A stretch of 64,000 nucleotides of DNA, taken from Pseudomonas shahriarae. GTDB lineage: Bacteria; Pseudomonadota; Gammaproteobacteria; Pseudomonadales; Pseudomonadaceae. The notes under the pieces are model-generated. The model did no database searches. It was not told the origin of the DNA and saw only the letters and a list, made by a program, of their open reading frames with translations. A program made the translations under genes and the position numbers. Positions 18,564 to 31,350 of this stretch are shown in pieces; position 1 is the first letter of the stretch, and each line of letters begins with the position of its first letter. Where the stretch lies: the NCBI RefSeq assembly GCF_014268455.2, contig NZ_CP077085.1, forward strand, positions 310,001 through 374,000. Reading direction: 5' to 3'.

Positions 18564-18645
18564 TCGCCTCCCGCTAACGAGAGATCGGAAGCGCAAGTGG
18601 TTGAAGTTGTTGAGGAAATCCTCGAAAACTTCTGAAAATAATCAC

Positions 18646-18673
18646 TTGACAGCAAATGAGGCTGCTGTAGAAT
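18646..18673 (+). promoter_or_regulatory. rrn promoter P3
   Basis: TTGACA (18646-18651) and TAGAAT (18668-18673) are again 16 bp apart, with the GC-rich discriminator GCGCGCCTCGG. P2 and P3 are near copies of each other. Confidence 0.85.
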
Positions 18674-18708
18674 GCGCGCCTCGGTTGAGACGAAAGATCT
18701 TAACCAAC

Positions 18709-18721
18709 CGCTCTTTAACAA
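18709..18721 (+). promoter_or_regulatory. boxA antitermination site ahead of 16S
   Basis: CGCTCTTTAACAA differs by one base from the rRNA boxA consensus TGCTCTTTAACAA, which binds the NusB-S10 antitermination complex. Confidence 0.85.
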
Positions 18722-18870
18722 CTGAATCAAGCAATTCGTGTGGGTGCTTGTGGAGTCAGACTGATAGTCAACAAGATTATCAGCATCACAAGTTACTCCG
18801 CGAGAAATCAAAGATGTAACCAACGATTGCTGAGCCAAGTTTAGGGTTTCTTAAAAACCCAAAGATGTTT

Positions 18871-20407
<1,537 letters not shown>

Positions 20408-20529
20408 ATCGACGACATCAGCTGCTCCATAAGTTCCCACACGAATTGCTTGATTCATTGAAGAAGACGATAGAAGCAGCTTTAAGCTCCAAGCTGATAG
20501 CTCTTAGCTAATCAGTTGCGCTCGAAATT

Positions 20530-20606
<77 letters not shown>

Positions 20607-20616
20607 ATTTTGTTAT

Positions 20617-20692
20617 GGGGCCATAGCTCAGCTGGGAGAGCGCCTGCCTTGCACGCAGGAGGTCAGCGGTTCGATCCCGCTTGGCTCCACCA
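20617..20692 (+). tRNA. tRNA-Ala (anticodon TGC)
   Basis: The acceptor stem GGGGCCA / TGGCTCC shows the G3-U70 wobble that marks alanine tRNA. The anticodon loop CTTGCAC gives TGC (20650-20652). CCA is encoded and the gene is 76 nt long. It starts 11 nt after tRNA-Ile. Confidence 0.97.
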
Positions 20693-20766
20693 TTAACTGC
20701 TTCTGCTGTTAGAGTTTAGAAATGAATATTCGGTAATGAATATTGATTTCTAGTCTTTGATTAGAT

Positions 20767-20779
20767 CGTTCTTTAAAAA
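20767..20779 (+). promoter_or_regulatory. boxA-like site ahead of 23S
   Basis: CGTTCTTTAAAAA in the spacer between tRNA-Ala and 23S matches the second boxA commonly found in rrn operons. Confidence 0.7.
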
Positions 20780-20930
20780 TTTGGGTATGTGATAGAAAGA
20801 TAGACTGAACGTTACTTTCACTGGTAACGGATCAGGCTAAGGTAAAATTTGTGAGTTACTCAAATTGAGTATTATCGAATTTTCGGCGAATGTCGTCTTC
20901 ACAGTATAACCAGATTGCTTGGGGTTATAT

Positions 20931-23822
<2,892 letters not shown>

Positions 23823-23996
23823 ATATAACACCCAAGCAATTTGACTACTCTTGACTTGGAAACAAGCAAAAGCATCAGATTGCGGTGTGTGAAGACGAAA
23901 TGAACCGAAAGTTCGAATCTCACAAAATACCGAAAGCTGTCACATACCCAATTTGCTGAAGCGAGACCATCTGGTCACGACTCAGTACCCGAATTT

Positions 23997-24112
23997 CTTG
24001 ACGACCATAGAGCATTGGAACCACCTGATCCCATCCCGAACTCAGTAGTGAAACGATGCATCGCCGATGGTAGTGTGGGGTTTCCCCATGTGAGAGTAGG
24101 TCATCGTCAAGA
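23997..24112 (+). rRNA. rrf: 5S ribosomal RNA, copy 1
   Basis: The terminal stem TCTTGACGA / TCGTCAAGA encloses the standard 5S body (ACCACCTGATCCCATCCCGA, then GATGGTAGTGTGGGGT), about 116 nt. It is nearly identical to copy 2, with one visible difference (CTCAGTAGTG here, CTCAGCAGTG in copy 2). Ends are accurate to one or two bases. Confidence 0.95.
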
Positions 24113-24122
24113 TTAAATTCCG

Positions 24123-24157
24123 AAACCCCTGTTTGCTAACGCAAACAGGGGTTTTGT
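24123..24157 (+). terminator. Terminator-like hairpin after 5S copy 1
   Basis: A perfect 14-bp stem AAACCCCTGTTTGC / GCAAACAGGGGTTT with a 4-nt loop is followed by TGTTTA. It would be a full terminator, yet a second 5S gene follows, so read-through under rRNA antitermination is expected if copy 2 is expressed. Confidence 0.85.
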
Positions 24158-24220
24158 TTATGTAGAAGTCCATGAATTTCACCGAACCGTTGCTAGTGCA
24201 ACGCTCTGGTACACAGAATT

Positions 24221-24337
24221 TCTTGACGACCATAGAGCATTGGAACCACCTGATCCCATCCCGAACTCAGCAGTGAAACGATGCATCGCCGATGGTAGTG
24301 TGGGGTTTCCCCATGTGAGAGTAGGTCATCGTCAAGA
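24221..24337 (+). rRNA. rrf: 5S ribosomal RNA, copy 2
   Basis: The second 5S gene has the same terminal stem and body as copy 1, offset by about 224 bp. The flanks are also shared (CAGAATTTCTTGACG compared with CGAATTTCTTGACG upstream, AAATTCCGAAACCCC downstream). The unit 5S plus terminator has therefore been duplicated as a block. Confidence 0.95.
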
Positions 24338-24347
24338 TCAAATTCCG

Positions 24348-24380
24348 AAACCCCCGTCTGTTAACGCAGACGGGGGTTTT
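24348..24380 (+). terminator. Terminator of the rrn operon
   Basis: The 13-bp stem AAACCCCCGTCTG / CAGACGGGGGTTT with a 6-nt loop ends in TTTTGTCGTTTT. It is a diverged copy of the hairpin after 5S copy 1. Confidence 0.92.
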
Positions 24381-24600
24381 GTCGTTTTGGGGGCTTATGT
24401 GTCCTCTGCTGACCGCCTGTCAGTTTCCTGCATAAAAAGAAGATGTATCCCACAAATTCCTAAGATTTATCCAACCTTGGCCGAAAGCCTGATGAGCCAT
24501 GCGTGCACCGAAATAGAGCGGTCGTAGAGTCCGCCTATACCGTACATGGAACGTTGCATTCGGCACGCTCACCCCCTTTTGGCAAAAAGAAGTCGATGAA

Positions 24601-26481
24601 ATGAATCTCAAGTTCAGTCATAAAATTCTGTTGGCCGCGTCAGGCGTTGTGGTTTTGGCCTTCGCGCTGTTTACGTTGTACAACGACTACCTGCAGCGCA
24701 ACACCATCAGGCAAAATCTGGAGTCATCTATTGAGCAGTCGGGTGACCTGACTGCCAGCAGTGTGCAGAACTGGCTCAGTGGCCGGATACTGGTCCTGGA
24801 GAATCTCGCGCAGAACGTTGCTCATCAAGGCGCCAACGCCGACCTCCCCGGCCTGGTTGATCAACCGGCGTTCACCTCGAACTTCCAGTTCACCTACGTT
24901 GGCTCAACCAACGGTGTCTTCACTCAGCGTCCTGACGCGAAAATGCCTGAAGGCTACGATCCGCGTCAGCGCCCGTGGTACAAGCAAGCGGTCGCTGCCG
25001 ACAAACCCATGCTGACGCCGCCTTATATGGCCGCCGTCGGTGGTTTGATCGTCACCATCGCGATGCCGGTCAAGAAAAATGGTGAGCTGCTGGGTGTAGT
25101 GGGTGGTGACTTGAGCCTGCAAACCCTGGTGAAAATCATCAACTCGGTGGACTTCGGCGGGATTGGCCACGCGTTCCTGGTCAGCGGCGATGGGCAGGTA
25201 ATCGTCAGCCCTGACCAAGAGCAGGTAATGAAAAACCTCAAGGATATCTATCCAGGCAGCGGTGTCCGGATTGAGAAGGTTAATCAGGATGTCGTCCTCA
25301 ATGGTCAGGACCGCATCCTGTCCTTCACCCCGATCAGCGGCTTGCCGGGTGCAGATTGGTACATAGGCCTGTCGATCGACAAAGACAAAGCCTACGCCCC
25401 CCTGGGTAAATTCCGCACCTCCGCTTTGATCGCGATGTTTATTGCCGTCACAGCGATTGCCGTGTTGCTGAGCCTGTTGATCCAGGTGCTGATGCGCCCA
25501 CTGACCACCATGGGCCGCGCGATGCAGGACATTGCTCAAGGCGAGGGTGACCTGACCCGCCGCCTGGTCGTGGAAAGCAAAGATGAATTCGGCGAGCTGG
25601 GTAGTGCGTTCAACCAGTTTGTCGAGCGTATCCATGCCTCGATCAGCGAAGTGTCCTCGGCGACCAGGCATGTACACGATCTTTCCCAGCGCGTGATGGC
25701 ATCGTCCAACGCCTCGATCATCGGCTCCGACGAACAGAGCGCCCGTACCAACAGCGTTGCTGCGGCCATTAACGAACTGGGTGCCGCCACCCAGGAAATC
25801 GCCCGTAACGCCGCTGACGCCTCGCAACACGCCAGTGGCGCCAGCGAGCAAGCCGATGACGGTCGCCAGGTGGTAGAGAAAACCATCCTGGCGATGTCCG
25901 AGCTGTCGCAGAAGATCAGCTTGTCCTGCACGCAGATCGAAACCTTGAATGCCAGTACCGACAACATTGGCCACATTCTTGATGTGATCAAAGGCATCTC
26001 TCAGCAAACCAACCTGCTGGCCCTCAATGCCGCCATTGAAGCGGCCCGTGCCGGTGAAGCCGGCCGTGGCTTTGCCGTGGTCGCCGACGAGGTGCGCAAC
26101 CTGGCTCACCGTACCCAGGAATCGGCGGAGGAGATCCACAAGATGATCACCTCGTTGCAGATCGGTTCACGCGAAGCGGTCACCACAATGAACGCCAGTC
26201 AGGTGTCCAGCGAAGAAAGTGTCGAGGTTGCCAACCAGGCCGGTGAGCGCTTGATCAGCGTGACCCAGCGAATCGTCGAGATTGATGGCATGAACCAATC
26301 GGTGGCGGCAGCCACTGAGGAACAGACTGCCGTGGTGGAAACCCTCAATGTTGATATCAACCAGATCAACCTGCTGAACCAGCAAGGTGTGGCCAACCTC
26401 AACGAGACCTTGAAAGACTGTGACGCGCTGTCACAACAAGCCAATCGCTTGAAGCAGTTGGTCGACAGTTTCAAGATCTGA
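24601..26481 (+). CDS. Methyl-accepting chemotaxis protein with amino-acid type dCache domain
   Basis: This 626-residue receptor has TM1 at about 8-28, a periplasmic dCache_1 domain at about 33-275, TM2 at about 280-302, a HAMP domain, and a signalling domain with the invariant tip [20 protein letters not shown]. The sensor shows Arg124 and Trp126 ([10 protein letters not shown]), Tyr142 and Asp170 (VVGGDLSL). These match the residues that bind the amino and carboxyl groups of amino acids in PctA-type receptors. It probably senses amino acids and feeds CheA/CheW. No CheR-binding pentapeptide is seen at the end (VDSFKI). It is monocistronic with its own terminator. Confidence 0.93.
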   Translation: MNLKFSHKILLAASGVVVLAFALFTLYNDYLQRNTIRQNLESSIEQSGDLTASSVQNWLSGRILVLENLAQNVAHQGANADLPGLVDQPAFTSNFQFTYVGSTNGVFTQRPDAKMPEGYDPRQRPWYKQAVAADKPMLTPPYMAAVGGLIVTIAMPVKKNGELLGVVGGDLSLQTLVKIINSVDFGGIGHAFLVSGDGQVIVSPDQEQVMKNLKDIYPGSGVRIEKVNQDVVLNGQDRILSFTPISGLPGADWYIGLSIDKDKAYAPLGKFRTSALIAMFIAVTAIAVLLSLLIQVLMRPLTTMGRAMQDIAQGEGDLTRRLVVESKDEFGELGSAFNQFVERIHASISEVSSATRHVHDLSQRVMASSNASIIGSDEQSARTNSVAAAINELGAATQEIARNAADASQHASGASEQADDGRQVVEKTILAMSELSQKISLSCTQIETLNASTDNIGHILDVIKGISQQTNLLALNAAIEAARAGEAGRGFAVVADEVRNLAHRTQESAEEIHKMITSLQIGSREAVTTMNASQVSSEESVEVANQAGERLISVTQRIVEIDGMNQSVAAATEEQTAVVETLNVDINQINLLNQQGVANLNETLKDCDALSQQANRLKQLVDSFKI

Positions 26482-26498
26482 TCACCACGGGGTAAATG

Positions 26499-26533
26499 TG
26501 GCGCAGTGCAGCAGTGCACTGCGCCATTTTTTT
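26499..26533 (+). terminator. Terminator between the chemoreceptor and mgoD
   Basis: A perfect 12-bp stem TGGCGCAGTGCA / TGCACTGCGCCA with a 4-nt loop is followed by seven T on the plus strand. It abuts the mgoD stop codon of the convergent cluster. On the minus strand the following bases are ATTTACC, so it may also help end the mgo transcript. Confidence 0.93.
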
Positions 26534-26994
26534 CAGCCAAGCAACCGGCGTACGTTATCCAGCGCACTGTCGGCGAAGTCCTGGATAAACTGTTCAAACC
26601 CCTTTTTATCGCGGGCATCAACGGGCTCGGCGATGATGGTCCAGGTCGCCCGCGCTTGTTGCCCCTCAAGCGACTCAACAGCCATTGCCGCCCACAGTCG
26701 GGCCACGCCCAAGGTGTTATAGATCGTCGTCCACGTCATGTGCATCGTCCGCGCATCGTGGCTGTTGAGCTGTTCCACGACGATATTGCCATCGTGGAAC
26801 CATTTCTTGCGTAGCGATCCCACCCCGCTGCCCGTCATGCTGATACGGGCGAGGGCAGGAATGAACGCGTCAAATCCCTCGAAACGCCCCACGACCGCCC
26901 ATAGCTCATCGGCGCTGCAGGCAATCACCACAGATGACACCACAGGCCTGCCCAGGGGGTTTTTGATCAACGTATCGGGTTGCAGCTGTCTCAT
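26533..26994 (-). CDS. mgoD: SRPBCC (polyketide cyclase-like) protein of the mgo/pvf cluster
   Basis: The 153-residue protein has the SRPBCC/START-like pattern: SSVVIACSADELWAVVGRFE, followed by strands with GVGSLRKKWF and ending in a long helix (GFEQFIQDFADSALDNVRRL). The ATG at 26994 follows AGGAAATACTT. The 45 extra residues of the longest frame are rejected because they overlap mgoA. This is the fourth gene of the cluster (mgoD or pvfD). Members bind hydrophobic ligands, and here it may shape or carry the product of the upstream enzymes. It lies 22 bp after the mgoA stop. Confidence 0.85.
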   Translation of the reverse strand: MRQLQPDTLIKNPLGRPVVSSVVIACSADELWAVVGRFEGFDAFIPALARISMTGSGVGSLRKKWFHDGNIVVEQLNSHDARTMHMTWTTIYNTLGVARLWAAMAVESLEGQQARATWTIIAEPVDARDKKGFEQFIQDFADSALDNVRRLLG

Positions 26995-27016
26995 AAGTAT
27001 TTCCTGAAGGCGGGGG

Positions 27017-30000
27017 TCACAGAAAGCCGATGGCATTGAGGTATTGGCATCCTCTGCGTAATAACTCGGGTGCTTTTTCGGGATACTGCACACCCATTTG
27101 TTCGACGCCATGGCGTGCGTTCTCATGGCGAATCATCGAAATATCGCCGATGTCTTCTCCCAGCCCATTGAGGTAGAACCCGAGCACACCGAAAAGGGCA
27201 TTCTCGCGACCTACTTCGCGCAGATGGTGCTGCCAATCCGCGACGCTCACCAACTCGAACGCATGACCTGCCTGGCGAAACGACTCCACGTAGGTTTCCC
27301 ACCTCAGGGGCTGCGGATTGTGCAGGTTGAAGACGCTACGCTCGGCAACGTAGTTGCCACTGTGGAAGGCAATGAACCGTGCCAGGAAATCCACCGGCAT
27401 CAGGTCGAAGTTCAAGCCCAGGCGTGGCACCCGGCCCAGCTGCAGCGATCCCTTGAGCATCAGCAGCAGGCGGTTCTTGTGGGGTTGGCAGACACCGTTG
27501 TGGCTATTGAAACTGATGTTCCCGGGTCGATAGATATTGATCCAGGCACCTTGTCCGGCGGCACGCCCCAATAGACGTTCGGCCACCCATTTGGACAGGT
27601 TGTAGCCGTTCTTGATGTACAGCGGTGGGGTGCTTGCCGCCGGCGCTTCAAGCACTTGCCCGTCGGCCCCAACGCTACTCGACGCGGATAGTGTGGAGAC
27701 GAAATTGAGCACTTTCTTGCAATGGGTTTCGCACAGGCGCAGGCATTCAATGACCGGCTCCACGTTGTCCTTGGCCAGCGATGCGTAGTCCATGACGTGA
27801 TTGACGTGGGCCGCGCTGTGTACCAGCACCCCGAACTGGCGGGCGAGGCGTTCATAGACCTGTGCCTCCAGGCCTAAACGAGGTTGGCGCAGGTCAGCGG
27901 TGTATACCCGTACGCGGCTCAGGTCCAGGTGTTCCAGGCGGTATTCACGCATGGCGTCGGCAAACCGTATGGCGGCCGATTGTCCTGGGTTTTCGCGAAC
28001 CAGGCAGGCGACTTCTGTCGCTCCGGCCACCAGCAAGGCTTCGACGATATGTATACCCAAAAAGCTGTTGGCGCCGGTCACGATAGCCTTGTGGCGATCA
28101 CCGGCACGCGCCCCTGGCAGCACGGGGATATCCAGCGGGCGTAGTGCATCGCTTATCGCCCGGGCGGTGGGCGCCGTCCCCGGCGCGCTGTCGCCCATCA
28201 ACGCCGCGAGTGTCTGCACCGTTGGCGCTTCGATAAACCGGTTGAGGGGCAGGCTGCGTCCGTACAACTCGCGAATCCGCAGGAGCATGGTCGAAAGCAG
28301 AATGGAGTGACCGCCGAGATGGAAAAAACTGTCGTCAGTCGAGATCTCGTTGACCGGCAACCCCAGCAGCTCACTCCACAGGTCCAGCAATTGCGCTTCC
28401 ACCGGCGTTTGGGGGAGGCAATGGGGGTTATCCGAGACGGCCTGCACGACCAGTGCCTGTAATGCCTGGCGATCAACTTTGCCATTGCTGCCATAGGGCA
28501 GGCTCGTCAACTCAGTGAATACGGTCGGCTGCATATAGTCCGGCAGCGTTTGCCTGGCGTGTTGCTTGAGCGCTGCCAGGGCCGCGCCCGAATAGCTGGG
28601 ATCAGCGTGTGCCACGAACACGAGAATTCTTCGCTCACGGTTAATCACCACCGCCACCTGGCGAAACAACTGGCTGGCGCGCAAACACTGCTCAATCTCC
28701 TGGGGTTCGACCCGAAAACCGCGGATCTTCACCTGCTGGTCCTGGCGCCCGACCAGTTCGATGCCCTCTGCAGTCCATTTCGCCATGTCTCCCGTGCGAT
28801 AGGTGCGCAGGGTTCGGCCATCAGGCAGCGCAAGGTGCACAAAGTGCTCGGCGGTCTGCCGTGGCTGGTTCACATACCCAAGGCTTACTCCAGGGCCTGC
28901 GATGTACAGCTCGCCAACCACCTGATCCTCAACCGGTCGGCGCTGCTCGTCGAGGATCAGCACCTGACTGTTGGCGATGGGCATGCCGAGGTTGAGATTG
29001 CTGTCGTCAGCCCGCATCCGCCGGCAGCTGACCAGCACCGTGGCCTCTGTCGGGCCATACAGGTTGTGCAGGGCGCATTGCCCGGCCATTTGCTCAATGA
29101 CATGGGGCTCACAGATATCACCGCCGGTCAGCAGGTGCTCCAGGCCCAGCGGCCGATCCATCGGCAGCAGGCTCAACAGCGCAGGTGGCAGGAAGGCATG
29201 GGTGATGCGCCGTTGCCGGATCAGTTCCACCAACTGGCGAGGGTCGCGACGCTGTTCTTCGCTGGGAACAATCAGGGTCGCGCCCTGGCTCAGGGCCGGA
29301 AAAAGGTCGATCAGTGAAGAGTCAAAACTCAAGGAAGAAAATTGCAGTACGCGGCTGTGCTCACTGAGCTCGACATACTGGCTGTACCACGCCGAGAAAT
29401 GGGCCAGGTTCTGCTGGCTGAGCAAAACGCCCTTGGGCTGGCCGGTGGTGCCGGAGGTGTAGAGCACCATGCTGGCGCTATCAATCGAGGGTAACGTCAG
29501 GGCCAGGGGGCAGCGCTCGTCCATGTGCCGGCTGTCTATGCCGCTGACATCCACCCCAGTGAAATGCTCGCGCAACGGATGTTGGCCGTCATCGAGCAAC
29601 ACCGTGGCCCCTGCATTCTCCAGCATGGCCCGCTGGCGCGGCAGCGGATGGCCCGGCTCCAATGGCAGATAGACCGCGCCGCAGCCAAGAATCGCCAGAA
29701 TGCTGGCATACAACTCAACCGACTTGCCCAGGCAAATACCGACCACGGGCACCTGCCCAGGCCCGAGCAACGGCCGCAAAACCTGCTGGATCGCCAGGCT
29801 GTGCCGCAACAGGCGTCGATAACTCAGGCTGAGGCCGGCGATCTCCAGGGCCGGCCTATCGGCGAAGACCCGCAAGCTGTGCTCCAACTGTTTGACCAGC
29901 GGCGTCCGGGCTTTTTGCAGCAGCGCCGGCTCATCGGTCCGGTTAAGGCGATGCAGGTAGGCCAGCCCCTCCAGGCCTTGCAGGCTTTGCTCTGGAAGGG

Positions 30001-30406
30001 GGGAGGCGCTCGCACGTTGGGCAAAATGTCCGGGGTTGCGCGCGAAGCCGCTGACCTGCCGCACAATCCACTCGACCAACTGTGTCACCGCCTGGCGTCG
30101 CAGTTGTTGACCGTTGCCGCAGGCTGGCGGTGCTACATCCAGCACGGCCAGCAGTTGCGATACGCGGTCATAGCAGCGTATTTGCAGGGCCGGCAGGCCG
30201 CACTCGCTCAAGGGGCCGATGGCCAGGCGCAGGCTCATCACGACCATGCCGGGCGAATCCTGGGCGACGGGCTGAGTGCCGTCTTCAATCAGCAAGTCGA
30301 TGGCCGGCTCCTGCGCACCAAGGTCATGACCATAGGGTTCCAGTGCCTGCGTCAGCTCGTGCAAGGCCGTACTGGTACCGACCGGCCTAATCCCTAGGCG
30401 TCTCAT
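27017..30406 (-). CDS. mgoA: Single-module NRPS (A-T-reductase) of the mgo/pvf cluster
   Basis: The 1129-residue protein starts with about 165 residues of unclear type. An adenylation domain follows, with LYTSGTTGQPKG at 315-326, NLYGPTEAT at 448-456, YRTGD at 536-540 and the catalytic Lys643 in GSNGKVDR. The carrier domain has the phosphopantetheine serine in FFHLGGHSI (Ser701). The terminal thioester reductase is SDR type, with GANSFLG at 778-784 and Tyr935 and Lys939 in YNLSK. There is no complete condensation domain. It would load one amino acid and release it reductively as an aldehyde or alcohol. In studied MgoA/PvfC enzymes the amino acid is branched, such as leucine or valine. The start overlaps the mgoC stop (ATGA). 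Confidence 0.93.
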   Translation of the reverse strand: MRRLGIRPVGTSTALHELTQALEPYGHDLGAQEPAIDLLIEDGTQPVAQDSPGMVVMSLRLAIGPLSECGLPALQIRCYDRVSQLLAVLDVAPPACGNGQQLRRQAVTQLVEWIVRQVSGFARNPGHFAQRASASPLPEQSLQGLEGLAYLHRLNRTDEPALLQKARTPLVKQLEHSLRVFADRPALEIAGLSLSYRRLLRHSLAIQQVLRPLLGPGQVPVVGICLGKSVELYASILAILGCGAVYLPLEPGHPLPRQRAMLENAGATVLLDDGQHPLREHFTGVDVSGIDSRHMDERCPLALTLPSIDSASMVLYTSGTTGQPKGVLLSQQNLAHFSAWYSQYVELSEHSRVLQFSSLSFDSSLIDLFPALSQGATLIVPSEEQRRDPRQLVELIRQRRITHAFLPPALLSLLPMDRPLGLEHLLTGGDICEPHVIEQMAGQCALHNLYGPTEATVLVSCRRMRADDSNLNLGMPIANSQVLILDEQRRPVEDQVVGELYIAGPGVSLGYVNQPRQTAEHFVHLALPDGRTLRTYRTGDMAKWTAEGIELVGRQDQQVKIRGFRVEPQEIEQCLRASQLFRQVAVVINRERRILVFVAHADPSYSGAALAALKQHARQTLPDYMQPTVFTELTSLPYGSNGKVDRQALQALVVQAVSDNPHCLPQTPVEAQLLDLWSELLGLPVNEISTDDSFFHLGGHSILLSTMLLRIRELYGRSLPLNRFIEAPTVQTLAALMGDSAPGTAPTARAISDALRPLDIPVLPGARAGDRHKAIVTGANSFLGIHIVEALLVAGATEVACLVRENPGQSAAIRFADAMREYRLEHLDLSRVRVYTADLRQPRLGLEAQVYERLARQFGVLVHSAAHVNHVMDYASLAKDNVEPVIECLRLCETHCKKVLNFVSTLSASSSVGADGQVLEAPAASTPPLYIKNGYNLSKWVAERLLGRAAGQGAWINIYRPGNISFNSHNGVCQPHKNRLLLMLKGSLQLGRVPRLGLNFDLMPVDFLARFIAFHSGNYVAERSVFNLHNPQPLRWETYVESFRQAGHAFELVSVADWQHHLREVGRENALFGVLGFYLNGLGEDIGDISMIRHENARHGVEQMGVQYPEKAPELLRRGCQYLNAIGFL

Positions 30407-31350
30407 GACGGGCTCCCGGATACGGGCAGATACGCGCTCATCGCCTGGGCGACGCAGGGTGTTTGCAGCAGCCCGCTGCGGCGCAGGAAACCCATGATGT
30501 TGCTGATCAGCGGGTGCTGGCGGGTGATGGGAAAGGCCAGGGCATTTACCTCGACCCGCAAAGCTTCGCGGACGGAGGGACTGATATCCAGATGGTCGAT
30601 CAACAGCAGGTCGAAGTCCCTTTGCAGGTCACTGGTCAAATAGTGCTGCAGGAAGATCGGCAGCATCTGGGCGAGACAGTGGCGGTCTGCTTCGCTTGCC
30701 GTTTGCCAGTAGAGCCGCACCAGGCCGGTCCAGAAGCTGGCGTGGCGGCCCTCATCAGCCAGATGGTCGGCCATCAACCCCCTTACCGACTGTTTGACGC
30801 TGTCATCCTTGGCAAACGCCGCCACGTCATGGGTGACTGTGTTCTCGGCAATCGCCACGCCGATCAGCTCCACGGCATCACGCAGATGTGCCGGTACGCG
30901 GGCCTGCGCGCTGGGTATGGCACGGCTCAACTCGATGGCCGCAGGTAGCGCCAGCGGCGCAATACCCGTCTTCTCCTGCGTTTGCTGCATGAAGTCCAGG
31001 GCAACGAGGGCGTGGTAATCCTCATCGACCACCACGGTCATGGCGGCGTAGCGGCAGGCCACAGGGAAGGGGATTGAAAAGCGATTCTTGGCGATGCTCC
31101 TCGCGGTTTTATCGACGATCTCGGTTTCAAAGATCACCACGTCGTTGATGAATTTGTAGAACGTCTGCACCAGGACAAACTCGCGCCACTGCGGACAATG
31201 CTCCAGAAAGCCTGCACTGAGCACCAACGGTTGACGACATAGGGGATAGATCAACTTGTCGTCATCTTCCAGCAGGCGACGCGGGCGAGTACGGATGGTC
31301 GCCTGCTGCTCCCAGTCGGTCGCGAATGAGCGGTAGTCGGCAGCGGTCAC
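30403..31350 (-). CDS. mgoC: AurF-like diiron N-oxygenase of the mgo/pvf cluster
   Basis: The 315-residue protein has all seven carboxylate and histidine ligands of AurF-type diiron N-oxygenases in near-identical spacing: Glu75, Glu110, His113 (VDEDYH), Glu169 (AEN), His196, Glu200 and His203 (HLADEGRH). The enzyme oxidises an amine nitrogen using O2 and a diiron centre. The GTG start at 31350 is chosen because AGGAGGT lies 7 bp upstream and it overlaps the mgoB stop as GTGA. The frame is open to 31395, but that would overlap mgoB by 49 bp. In the pathway it probably oxidises the nitrogen of the tethered or free amino acid. Confidence 0.92.
   Translation of the reverse strand: MTAADYRSFATDWEQQATIRTRPRRLLEDDDKLIYPLCRQPLVLSAGFLEHCPQWREFVLVQTFYKFINDVVIFETEIVDKTARSIAKNRFSIPFPVACRYAAMTVVVDEDYHALVALDFMQQTQEKTGIAPLALPAAIELSRAIPSAQARVPAHLRDAVELIGVAIAENTVTHDVAAFAKDDSVKQSVRGLMADHLADEGRHASFWTGLVRLYWQTASEADRHCLAQMLPIFLQHYLTSDLQRDFDLLLIDHLDISPSVREALRVEVNALAFPITRQHPLISNIMGFLRRSGLLQTPCVAQAMSAYLPVSGSPS

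Larger units (their letters stand above)
18240..18870 (+). promoter_or_regulatory. rRNA operon promoter and leader region
   Basis: This 630-bp gene-free region ahead of 16S contains three sigma-70 type promoters, a boxA antitermination site and the leader RNA that would pair with the 16S 3' flank. Single elements are listed separately. The stretch 18240-18330 is AT-rich, as UP elements often are (TTTTTTAAACGATCGTAACTAATTGATAG). Confidence 0.85.

Noticed and set aside
24240..24527. Open frame of 95 codons over 5S copy 2 and its terminator
   Set aside because: It reads through a 5S gene and a terminator hairpin, so it cannot be a normal gene.
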